Below, piece by piece: positions 1 to 7,018 of a stretch of DNA of 32,905 bases (position 1 is its first letter; every line of letters starts with the position of its first letter). The position numbers were made by a program, and so were the translations under genes. The notes under the pieces are model-generated. The model was not told the DNA's origin. It did not search any database and was given only the letters and a program-made list of their open reading frames with translations. The stretch comes from Streptococcus sp. HMSC067H01 (GTDB taxonomy: Bacteria; Bacillota; Bacilli; Lactobacillales; Streptococcaceae): positions 1 to 32,905 of the forward strand of contig NZ_KV817813.1 of assembly GCF_001814775.1 (NCBI RefSeq), given 5' to 3'.

Positions 1-29
1 TGTCGCAGGTTCGAATCCTGTCTTCCCGA
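1..29 (+). tRNA. tRNA-Pro, 3' part only
   Basis: Only the T arm and acceptor 3' strand are inside the window. The T stem GCAGG/CCTGT closes a TTCGAAT loop at 10-16, and the acceptor strand CTTCCCG plus discriminator A ends at 29. The implied 5' acceptor strand CGGGAAG and the T-arm sequence match what I remember of Firmicute tRNA-Pro(UGG). The anticodon lies outside the window, so the isotype is inferred. No CCA is encoded. Confidence 0.75.
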
Positions 30-45
30 TTGATATTACAAGAGT

Positions 46-69
46 AAGAACACTAGTTGTTCTTTTTTT
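46..69 (+). terminator. Intrinsic terminator after the tRNA
   Basis: A 7-bp stem AAGAACA/TGTTCTT (46-52 with 58-64) with a 5-nt loop is followed by a run of T. It ends the upstream tRNA or rRNA transcript. Confidence 0.8.
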
Positions 70-176
70 GTTTATTATGAATATTCTTTATAACCTTTCA
101 ATAAAATAATTCTTCTCAGTTTTTCCTGACTTTTTTTCCTTATAAAACTTTGCTAAAATATTAAAAAAACTCTTAT

Positions 177-194
177 TTGTTAAAAAAATCACAA
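177..194 (+). promoter_or_regulatory. Rex-like operator upstream of the alcohol dehydrogenase
   Basis: TTGTTAAAAAAATCACAA differs at one symmetric position from the Rex site form TTGTGA-N6-TCACAA. It ends five bases before the -35 element at 199. Rex is the NADH/NAD+-sensing repressor of fermentation genes in Firmicutes, which suits a NAD(P)H-dependent alcohol dehydrogenase. The match is seen; binding is inferred. Confidence 0.65.
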
Positions 195-198
195 ATAT

Positions 199-227
199 TT
201 GAAAATATAGGAAATATATTATATAAT
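199..227 (+). promoter_or_regulatory. Sigma-A promoter of the alcohol dehydrogenase
   Basis: -35 TTGAAA (199-204), 17-nt spacer, -10 TATAAT (222-227). The leader then carries AAGGAGG at 256-262, seven bases before the ATG. Confidence 0.8.
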
Positions 228-269
228 TAACCTAAATATAAAGCGTGAAAAACGCAAGGAGGAAAAAAT

Positions 270-1421
270 ATGGCAACATTTTACGTTCCAGCAGTCAACC
301 TTATTGGTAAAGGTGTGGTAAATGAAGTTGGTCCTTATGTTAAGGAGTTGGGCTATACTAAGGCTCTTTTGGTGACAGATAAGTATATCGAATCAAGTGA
401 TATCTTGCCAAAAATTTTAAAACCTTTAGATGATGAAGGGATTGCTTACGTTATCTTTAGTGATGTTGAACCTAACCCTACTTGTAAAAATGTCATGGAT
501 GGGGTCGCTGCTTTGAAAGAGCATAACTGTGACTTTATCATCTCTGTCGGTGGTGGCTCTCCACAGGATGCAGCTAGCTGTATTTCTGTAATCGCTACTA
601 ATGGCGGTAAGCCACAGGATTATGAAGGTTTGCATAAGTCTGCTCAAAAAGGCCTTCCTGTTGTAGCTATCAATACTACTGCAGGTACATCAGCAGAAAT
701 TACTATCAACTACGTTATCACTGATGAAGAACGTAAGGTTAAAATGGTAATGGTTGATAAGAACAGTCTTGCTCTTATCTCTGTGAATGACCCTGAATTG
801 ATGATTTCAAAACCTCAAGCTTTGACTGCTGCTACTGGTATGGATGCTCTTACTCACGCTGTTGAAGCTTTGGTAACACCAGGTGCTTATGATGTGACTA
901 AGAAACTCTCTATCGGAGCTATCGAGCTGATCAAAGAATATCTTCCACGTGCAGTAGAAAACGGACACGACATCGAAGCTCGTGAAGGTATGGTTAATGC
1001 TATCTTCCTTGGAGGAATGAGCTTTAACAATGCTGGACTCGGCTATGTTCACTCAATGGCTCACCAATTGGGTGCTGTCTATAACTTGCCTCATGGCGTT
1101 TGCTGTGCTATGCTTTTGCCAGTCGTTGAGCGTGAAAATGCCAAACGTGTACCTGTAGCCTTCCGTAATGTTGCTAAGGCCTTGGGTATGCAAATCGAAG
1201 GAAAATCAGATGAGGAATGTGCGGCTTATGCTATTTCTGAAATTGAAAAACTTTCTGAAACTGTCGGTATTCCTAAGAAATTGACAGAACTTGGTATCGA
1301 AGAAAAAGACTTTGACTTTGAATACCTTTCTAAGAATGCCTTGATTGATGCTTGTGCACCAGGTAATCCATTCATGCCAACTTTGGAAGAAACCATTGCT
1401 TTCTATAAGGAATTATTCTAA
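270..1421 (+). CDS. Iron-containing alcohol dehydrogenase
   Basis: Cytoplasmic group III (Fe-dependent) alcohol dehydrogenase of 383 aa, the usual family length. It interconverts an alcohol and aldehyde with NAD(P)(H); the substrate cannot be read from sequence. The nucleotide-binding glycine motif GGGSPQD sits at residues 94-100. The metal set Asp192, His196, His261 and His275 lies in the expected family contexts (GMDALTHAVEA and HSMAHQLG...NLPHG). The ATG follows an ideal Shine-Dalgarno. It is monocistronic, between a tRNA terminator and its own terminator, with a Rex-like site in front. This suggests a redox-balancing role in mixed-acid fermentation (inference). Confidence 0.93.
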   Translation: MATFYVPAVNLIGKGVVNEVGPYVKELGYTKALLVTDKYIESSDILPKILKPLDDEGIAYVIFSDVEPNPTCKNVMDGVAALKEHNCDFIISVGGGSPQDAASCISVIATNGGKPQDYEGLHKSAQKGLPVVAINTTAGTSAEITINYVITDEERKVKMVMVDKNSLALISVNDPELMISKPQALTAATGMDALTHAVEALVTPGAYDVTKKLSIGAIELIKEYLPRAVENGHDIEAREGMVNAIFLGGMSFNNAGLGYVHSMAHQLGAVYNLPHGVCCAMLLPVVERENAKRVPVAFRNVAKALGMQIEGKSDEECAAYAISEIEKLSETVGIPKKLTELGIEEKDFDFEYLSKNALIDACAPGNPFMPTLEETIAFYKELF

Positions 1422-1553
1422 GCAAAGCTACTTTGGAATTTTTTAGGGATAGTAAATTTAAGATTCTTACATTAGGAATTCCTCCCGAATATTCAAATAA
1501 TGTATGAGGAAATCAAATACTATTCCTATGATTTAAAACCAATAATATTTAAG

Positions 1554-1582
1554 AAGAACTATCCTTGTGATAGTTCTTTTTT
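1554..1582 (+). terminator. Intrinsic terminator of the alcohol dehydrogenase
   Basis: A perfect 10-bp stem AAGAACTATC/GATAGTTCTT (1554-1563 with 1569-1578) has a 5-nt loop and a T run to 1582. It ends only 23 bases before the next ATG, so the next operon needs its own promoter within that gap. Confidence 0.9.
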
Positions 1583-1590
1583 GGAAAATT

Positions 1591-1599
1591 TGATATGCT
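1591..1599 (+). promoter_or_regulatory. Extended -10 promoter giving a probable leaderless mRNA
   Basis: TGATATGCT is an extended -10 (TGN plus TATGCT at 1594-1599). Six bases separate it from the ATG at 1606, so transcription should begin at or next to the start codon. There is no Shine-Dalgarno at usable distance (AGGA at 1600-1603 is two bases from the ATG) and no clear -35. Inferred from spacing only. Confidence 0.5.
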
Positions 1600-1605
1600 A
1601 GGATT

Positions 1606-2880
1606 ATGAAGAAAATCAAAATCGATGTAGTGGCTCTTCCCTTAAGTGGGCATCTCTATCCTACTTTGAATTTACTTGCACCACTATTACAAAATCCTCA
1701 GTATGAGATTCGTTTATTTACAGGTCCTCAGAAAAAGGCTGTTGCAGAGGCGGTTGGTTTTCAAGTTCTTCCCATTTTAGAAGGACACGTAAAGGAATTT
1801 GAAAAAGCTGCTAACAATAAGGAGCAGTTAGGAATTATTTCAGCCTATCGGCAGTTGTCTGCTAGTCTTGATTTGATAAACCTAGTTTCGGACCAATTAA
1901 TCCAAGAATGGACAAATCATCGTCCGGATATTGCTATAGTGGACTTTATCACACTATCTGGTGGACTTGTAGCTGAGCAGATGGGGATTCCGTGGATAAC
2001 AACTATGGCGACCCAGTTTGCGATTGAAACGACAGGGGGACCTCCTTGTTTCTTTGGAGGAATGGGGACTCCCCAGAATAGCTGGCAGGTTTTAGAACAG
2101 TTTCTTGCAAGAAAAACAACTCATTTGGGGAAGCGGATAGTAACTTTTTTATTACGAGACCGCTTAAGGCGTTATCATTTTAAACTTTACAATCAGAAAG
2201 GCCAAGAAACTATTTATTCTCCCTATTCTATCTTAGGTATAGGGATGAAAGAAGTGGAGTTGAAGAAAGGATTTCCAGAGCACTATCGCTGGGTAGGACC
2301 TTTTGGTGCTTCAGTTGAGGCGGTAGAAGACTATCCTCTAGATTTATCTCTCTTTGCTGGTCGAAAGAAGGTTCTAGTATCTTGTGGGACACAATTGGAG
2401 TGGGCCAGAGAGAATCTTCTCTATCAAGCTAAGCAACTAGCGAATGCTCATCCTGATTGTCACTTCTTTGTGACTCGTGGCGTTGGAGGAGAAGCTTTTC
2501 AATGTGAGCATCTGGTGGAGAATCTGTCCCTTGTTTCTTATCTCCCTTATAAGGAGTATATACCTCAGATGGATTATGTCATTCATCATGGTGGAGCTGG
2601 GATTTTTTATCAATGCATCATTTATGGTAAACCAGCTTTGATATTGCCTCATGATTATGATCAATTTGATTATGCCGTTCGAGGGGTTGAGGCTGGTGTT
2701 GCTTTCACAGCTAAAAGAGATAATAGCAAGGCCATTGGACAAGCCTTTGAGGAACTGTTAGCTAAAGAAAATTGGCCAGAATTAGAGACTTTGCGCCAAG
2801 CTGCGCAGTCTTATAACCCGACGAAAATTTTAGAGAGCGAAATCCATCGTCTGCTAGCGGATAAGGAGAAAGAAAAATGA
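1606..2880 (+). CDS. UGT/MGT-type glycosyltransferase (GT1 family)
   Basis: A 424-aa GT-B fold glycosyltransferase of the UDP-glucuronosyl/macrolide type, which moves a sugar from a nucleotide donor to a lipophilic acceptor. The N-terminal acceptor domain has the SGH motif with the likely catalytic base His16. The C-terminal donor domain has IHHGGAG (326-332) and ends its donor motif with Asp352-Gln353, the pair that contacts the hexose in many UDP-sugar users. There is no signal peptide or membrane segment, so it is cytoplasmic. It is the first gene of a five-gene operon and overlaps the next start by ATGA. In this setting it probably decorates the product of the four enzymes behind it (inference). 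The acceptor is unknown. Confidence 0.85.
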   Translation: MKKIKIDVVALPLSGHLYPTLNLLAPLLQNPQYEIRLFTGPQKKAVAEAVGFQVLPILEGHVKEFEKAANNKEQLGIISAYRQLSASLDLINLVSDQLIQEWTNHRPDIAIVDFITLSGGLVAEQMGIPWITTMATQFAIETTGGPPCFFGGMGTPQNSWQVLEQFLARKTTHLGKRIVTFLLRDRLRRYHFKLYNQKGQETIYSPYSILGIGMKEVELKKGFPEHYRWVGPFGASVEAVEDYPLDLSLFAGRKKVLVSCGTQLEWARENLLYQAKQLANAHPDCHFFVTRGVGGEAFQCEHLVENLSLVSYLPYKEYIPQMDYVIHHGGAGIFYQCIIYGKPALILPHDYDQFDYAVRGVEAGVAFTAKRDNSKAIGQAFEELLAKENWPELETLRQAAQSYNPTKILESEIHRLLADKEKEK

Positions 2881-3857
2881 AAACAGTTTTAGTAACTGGT
2901 GCGACAGGTTTCTTGGGTAAATATGTTGTAGAAGAACTAGTCGAGCATGGCTATCAGGTTCGAGCTTTTGGTAGAAACAGTAAGGTTGGTCGCTCTTTAG
3001 AGAATTCTTCGGTTTGTTTTTTTCAGGGTGATCTGACCAAAGCTGATGATGTGCTAGAAGCTTGCAAGGGGATGGATCTGGTCGTTCATGCGGGAGCCCT
3101 GTCAACAGTTTGGGGTCCCTGGGAAGATTTTTATCAGGCTAATGTTTCAGGAACTAAATATGTTCTCGAGGCATGTCGCCAAGCTGGGGTTCAACGTTTA
3201 GTGTATGTGTCCTCACCCAGTATTTATGCTGCACCCAAAGACCAACTTGGTATTAAAGAAAGTGATGCCCCAGAGGAAAATAATCTCAATAACTATATCC
3301 GTAGTAAATTGGCTTCGGAGAAACTCTTTAAAGATTATCCAGATGTTCCGAGTATCATCTTGAGACCTCGGGGCCTGTTTGGGATTGGGGACACTAGCAT
3401 CTTGCCACGGGTTATCAATCTGAGTCAAAAACTTGGAATTCCTTTGATTGGAGATGGGCGTCAGCTCATGGACATGACTTGTGTGGAAAATGTTGCTCTG
3501 GCAATCCGTTTGGCTATAGAAGCTCCAGAAGCTAAAGGTGCGGTTTATAACATTACTAATGGTGAACCGAGGGCTTTTAGAGATTTGCTAGAGGAAAGTT
3601 TGACAGGTCTGGGTTATCCAATCAAATATAGAAAAATTCCAGCATCTCTCTTATCAGGAATTGCAAGTAGTTTAGAATTTATATACAAGACCTTGAACCT
3701 TAAAGGGGAGCCACCTCTAACTCGATATACCTATTATCTGCTTCGCTATAGTCAAACGCTGGATATTAGCAAGGCCGAGAGGGAATTGGGGTATCATCCG
3801 AAAATTAGTATTTCAGAAGGGATTGAACAATATGTCCAAGATTATCGAAAGCATTGA
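2877..3857 (+). CDS. NAD(P)-dependent 3-beta-HSD/OleD-like reductase (extended SDR)
   Basis: Extended short-chain dehydrogenase of 326 aa. The Rossmann motif TGATGFLG is at 7-14, a Ser-rich catalytic strand VSSPS at 111-115, and the YxxxK pair at Tyr140/Lys144. The segments STVWG...NVSGT and LRPRGLFGIGD resemble 3-beta-hydroxysteroid dehydrogenase-like enzymes, the group that includes OleD, which reduces beta-keto acids in olefin biosynthesis. It is not a sugar-nucleotide epimerase by its active-site context, though that cannot be excluded. AAGGAG at 2862-2867 precedes the ATG. It overlaps the glycosyltransferase by 4 nt and the next gene by 26 nt. Predicted job: reducing a beta-keto acyl intermediate (inference). 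Confidence 0.85.
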   Translation: MKTVLVTGATGFLGKYVVEELVEHGYQVRAFGRNSKVGRSLENSSVCFFQGDLTKADDVLEACKGMDLVVHAGALSTVWGPWEDFYQANVSGTKYVLEACRQAGVQRLVYVSSPSIYAAPKDQLGIKESDAPEENNLNNYIRSKLASEKLFKDYPDVPSIILRPRGLFGIGDTSILPRVINLSQKLGIPLIGDGRQLMDMTCVENVALAIRLAIEAPEAKGAVYNITNGEPRAFRDLLEESLTGLGYPIKYRKIPASLLSGIASSLEFIYKTLNLKGEPPLTRYTYYLLRYSQTLDISKAERELGYHPKISISEGIEQYVQDYRKH

Positions 3858-4647
3858 GTATTTCCCAGCGGGATATTGTACTAGTTATGCCGGTTTGCTA
3901 TTCAAGGGTGTCAAGAATAGAAAGATGACTTTCCCCGCAGGAGTGTTCCTTATCAAGCACAGGGATAAGGGCTATCTGCTCTATGATACTGGTTATCACT
4001 ATGATATTAAGACGAAACTTCGTTATGCTTTTTACCGTTTGGGGACGCCAGTTCAAATGACGGAGAAAGATCAGATTTTGCACTTGCTAAAAGATAAAGG
4101 GATCAAGCCAGAAGAAATCAACTATGTCTTGTTGTCTCATCTACATCCAGATCATTTGGGAGGGGCTAGCTTCTTTCCGAATGCAAACTTTATCCTGACC
4201 CAGGAAGTCTATGATGTATACAAGAAACCAAAACTAAAGGATTTAATTTTTAAAGGATTTTTGCCGAGTGATTTCGAGGAAAGATTGACAATCATCAAGG
4301 CAAATCAGCAAAATGCTAACTTTAAGTATCGCCCTACCATCGATATTTTTGGAGACGGAAGTATCCTTGTAGCTTCTATTGATGGGCATGCTAAGGGCCA
4401 AGCCTGTCTCTTTATGCCAGATTATCATCTCATCATCGCAGCAGATCTTTGTTGGGGAATAGACCTCTTACCTTATACCAAACAGATGCACCTGATTCCT
4501 TCCTTGGTGCAGGACAACAAGGAAGCCTATATCAAGGGAACAGAGTTGCTGGAAGAGGTTTTAAAAGATGGCATAGAAGTACTAGTCAGCCATGACCCTG
4601 TAGAAAGGATTGAGCGGATCTTGTATGAAAAAAATAACCTTTCTTAA
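3832..4647 (+). CDS. MBL-fold hydrolase, AHL-lactonase-like
   Basis: Metallo-beta-lactamase-fold hydrolase of 271 aa. It has the full dinuclear metal set: His103-x-His105-x-Asp107-His108 (SHLHPDHLGG), His186 in DGHAKGQ, Asp205 in AADLCW and His254 in SHDP. This spacing, including the GHxxGQ second motif, resembles N-acyl homoserine lactonases more than glyoxalases or RNases. I chose ATG 3832 because AGAAGGG (3815-3821) sits ten bases upstream; an upstream TTG at 3823 is less likely. It overlaps the reductase by 26 nt and the next gene by 23 nt. Streptococci do not use acyl-homoserine lactones, so the likely substrate is another lactone or ester made in this pathway (inference). Confidence 0.85.
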   Translation: MSKIIESIEYFPAGYCTSYAGLLFKGVKNRKMTFPAGVFLIKHRDKGYLLYDTGYHYDIKTKLRYAFYRLGTPVQMTEKDQILHLLKDKGIKPEEINYVLLSHLHPDHLGGASFFPNANFILTQEVYDVYKKPKLKDLIFKGFLPSDFEERLTIIKANQQNANFKYRPTIDIFGDGSILVASIDGHAKGQACLFMPDYHLIIAADLCWGIDLLPYTKQMHLIPSLVQDNKEAYIKGTELLEEVLKDGIEVLVSHDPVERIERILYEKNNLS

Positions 4648-5887
4648 AACTTTTATCCAAACTCGTTGGCTTCATAATTTTAAGTCTCGAGAAGCTTTAG
4701 AAAACTATCAGAAAAAGCAACTGGCTGCCTATATGGACTTTCTCAAACGTGAGTCCCCTTATTTTAAAAATGGTGTACCTAACGACTTTGATCATATGGA
4801 TAAAGCGTTTATGATGACGCATTTCAATGAGCTTAATACTCAAGGTGTGGATCGAGACGAGGCCTTAGCTTTAGCTATTGAAAGTGAAAAAACCAGGAAT
4901 TTTACAGAGCTCAAGGGAGAAATAGCTGTTGGGTTGTCTTCTGGAACATCTGGGCATCGGGGGCTCTTCATCACAACCGAAAAAGAGCGAAGTATGTGGG
5001 CGGCGGCAATTCTAGCCAAGATGTTGCCTAAAGGTCAACTTTTTGGACACCGCATCGCCTTTTTCCTCAGAGCGGATAATGAACTCTATCAGACAATCAA
5101 TACGGCGCTCATTCGTTTAGAGTACTTTGATATTTTTAAGAATACAGATGAGCATATTGATCGACTGAATAGCTACCAACCGACCATTGTGGTGGCACCT
5201 GCTTCTATGTTGATTGAATTGAGCAAACGATTAAAAGCGGAAGAATTATCCATTCATCCGCAAAAAATCGTCTCAGTGGCAGAAATATTAGAAGATAGTG
5301 ATAAAGAGCGAATTTTGAGCGCTTTTGAGTTGCCGATTATTGACCAAGTATATCAAGCAACGGAAGGTTTCTTAGCTTGTACTTGCTCTGCTGGCAATCT
5401 TCATCTCAATGAAGATATCATATTTGTAGAAAAACACTATCTGGACGATCGACGTTTTTATCCAGTGATTACAGACTTTAAACGAAGCAGTCAGCCTGTT
5501 TATCGCTACCAGCTCAATGATATTTTAGTTGAAAATCCTGAACCTTGCCCATGTGGATCTCATTACACAAGGATTGACAAGGTCGAAGGGCGTTCTGACG
5601 ACATCTTCTACTTTGAAGGACAGGACGGGGGTCGAATAACGATTTATCCTGACTTTATCAGACGTTGCATCCTCTTTGTGGAGAATGTCGGAGACTACCA
5701 AGTCAAACAACATTCTGAGAAGTTAGTAGAAGTTTGTCTGACTCGAAGGGATGAGCAAGTTGAAACAGCGATTACAGAGCAGTTCCGACTCTTGGCGCAA
5801 CAAAAAGAGTTTAAAGAAGCTGAAATACAATTTTCTGATTATTACTGGGATACAAGTCGTAAGCTCAAACGTATCCAACGTTTATGA
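4625..5887 (+). CDS. PaaK/F390-synthetase-like adenylating enzyme
   Basis: AMP-forming ligase of 420 aa in the phenylacetate-CoA ligase/coenzyme F390 synthetase-like branch. The P-loop is SSGTSG at 105-110, the A5-like motif YQATEG at 243-248, RYQLND at 294-299 and the hinge GRSDD at 322-326. Cys residues in ACTC and CPCG (308-311) resemble the zinc-binding pair of this branch. Streptococci lack F420, so the name F390 synthetase should not be read as function; carboxylate activation is the safe statement. ATG 4625 is chosen over an in-frame TTG at 4610; the ribosome site is weak (GAGCGG) and translation is likely coupled to the upstream gene. It would activate a fatty or hydroxy acid in the pathway (inference). 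Confidence 0.8.
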   Translation: MKKITFLKTFIQTRWLHNFKSREALENYQKKQLAAYMDFLKRESPYFKNGVPNDFDHMDKAFMMTHFNELNTQGVDRDEALALAIESEKTRNFTELKGEIAVGLSSGTSGHRGLFITTEKERSMWAAAILAKMLPKGQLFGHRIAFFLRADNELYQTINTALIRLEYFDIFKNTDEHIDRLNSYQPTIVVAPASMLIELSKRLKAEELSIHPQKIVSVAEILEDSDKERILSAFELPIIDQVYQATEGFLACTCSAGNLHLNEDIIFVEKHYLDDRRFYPVITDFKRSSQPVYRYQLNDILVENPEPCPCGSHYTRIDKVEGRSDDIFYFEGQDGGRITIYPDFIRRCILFVENVGDYQVKQHSEKLVEVCLTRRDEQVETAITEQFRLLAQQKEFKEAEIQFSDYYWDTSRKLKRIQRL

Positions 5888-5901
5888 AAGGACAAAAGAT
5901 T

Positions 5902-6846
5902 ATGACAGAAGTAAAAAGACATCTAGAAATCGCAGGCTATGGAGTCTGCCTTCCAAAAAATACGGTGCAATTTAAAGACCAGACCCGTTATCGTGTGGTT
6001 GAAAATGAAGAAACCCAGCTAGATCTAGCAGAAGTAGCGATTCAGCGTGCCCTTGAAAAGGCAAATTTAAAAATCGAAGATATTGATTGCCTGGTATCAG
6101 CTAGTGCGGTTGGTGTTCAGCCGATTCCTTGTACAGCAGCCTTGATCCATGAGCGCGTGGCAAAAGGGCTCTCTATCCCAGCTATGGATATCAATACGAC
6201 TTGTACAAGTTTTATCTCTGCTTTATCAACCATGTCACATTTGATTGAAGCTGGGGAATACCGTCGTGTTTTGATTGTATCTAGTGAAGTTGGTAGCTTG
6301 GGTCTTAATCCAAAGCAAAAAGAAAGTTTTGAACTCTTTAGTGATGGAGCGGCTGCCTTTATTTTCCAATCAAGTGATAAGGATAAGGGAGTGATAGCAA
6401 GCCTTCAACGTACTTGGTCAGAGGGAGCTCATGATACAGAGATTCGTGGAGGCTTGACTTCTTATCAACCCAAGGAATATGCTGAAGACACCAAGACAAA
6501 CTTTATGTTTGATATGAAGGGCAAGAAAATTTTACTTTTGTCAGCTCGTAAAATCCCAGGTATGTTTGAAGAGTTTCAAGAGAAAACACAGTTGGCTCTA
6601 GCGGATGTAGACTACATCATTCCCCACCAAGCTAGTCGCGCTCTTCCTCTGGTTATGGAAAAACTAGGTGTTGCTGAAGAACAATACCTTAACCTTGTTA
6701 GTGATTATGGAAATATGGTTTCAGTCTCTGTGCCATTTGGTTTAGCTTATTCTTTAGACCATGGACTGGTCAAAGAAGGCGATGTAGTTTACCTGATGGG
6801 AACTGCAGCTGGTATGACGGTCAATATGTTGGCATTAAAATTGTAA
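5902..6846 (+). CDS. KASIII/FabH-like condensing enzyme
   Basis: Thiolase-fold condensing enzyme of 314 aa. The catalytic triad is intact: Cys101 in TTCTSF, His242 in IPHQAS and Asn271 in YGNMVSVSVP. FabH starts fatty acid synthesis from acyl-CoA and malonyl-ACP, while the related OleA joins two long acyl-CoAs. Sequence alone does not separate these roles. The operon has no ACP or other fab gene, so a dedicated secondary-metabolite role is more likely than housekeeping (inference). The ATG at 5884 overlaps the preceding stop but has no ribosome site; AAAGGA at 5887-5892 points to ATG 5902. It is the last gene before a terminator. Confidence 0.87.
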   Translation: MTEVKRHLEIAGYGVCLPKNTVQFKDQTRYRVVENEETQLDLAEVAIQRALEKANLKIEDIDCLVSASAVGVQPIPCTAALIHERVAKGLSIPAMDINTTCTSFISALSTMSHLIEAGEYRRVLIVSSEVGSLGLNPKQKESFELFSDGAAAFIFQSSDKDKGVIASLQRTWSEGAHDTEIRGGLTSYQPKEYAEDTKTNFMFDMKGKKILLLSARKIPGMFEEFQEKTQLALADVDYIIPHQASRALPLVMEKLGVAEEQYLNLVSDYGNMVSVSVPFGLAYSLDHGLVKEGDVVYLMGTAAGMTVNMLALKL

Positions 6847-6852
6847 TATAAG

Positions 6853-6881
6853 AGCAGGCATGTATGTGGTCTGCTTTTTTT
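6853..6881 (+). terminator. Terminator of the five-gene operon
   Basis: The stem AGCAGGC/GTCTGCT (6853-6859 with 6869-6875, one G-U-type pair) has a 9-nt loop and is followed by T6. Confidence 0.8.
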
Positions 6882-6926
6882 GTTGTTCACCTCAGTTGGA
6901 GAATTATCGGCCTAAACAGAAAAGAC

Positions 6927-6955
6927 TTGATAACTTTTGCGAAACTAAGTATACT
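6927..6955 (+). promoter_or_regulatory. Sigma-A promoter of cls
   Basis: -35 TTGATA (6927-6932), 17-nt spacer, -10 TATACT (6950-6955). The -10 lies inside the left arm of a long inverted repeat described separately. Confidence 0.8.
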
Positions 6956-7002
6956 AGAGGGTAACAAGCGTTTTCAGATGGTATATTAGGGAGTATACTT
7001 AG
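6945..7002 (+). repeat. Paired operator-like inverted repeat at the cls promoter
   Basis: CTAAGTATACT (6945-6955) is repeated in exact inverted orientation as AGTATACTTAG (6992-7002). Each arm holds the 8-bp palindrome AGTATACT, with 44 bp between copies. The left copy covers the -10 element and the right lies in the leader. Between them TAACAAGCGTTTTCA (6962-6976) is a weak CcpA cre-like site missing the TG of the consensus. The layout suggests a repressor bound at two sites (inference). Confidence 0.5.
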
Positions 7003-7018
7003 AAATTGAGAGGGAGAT

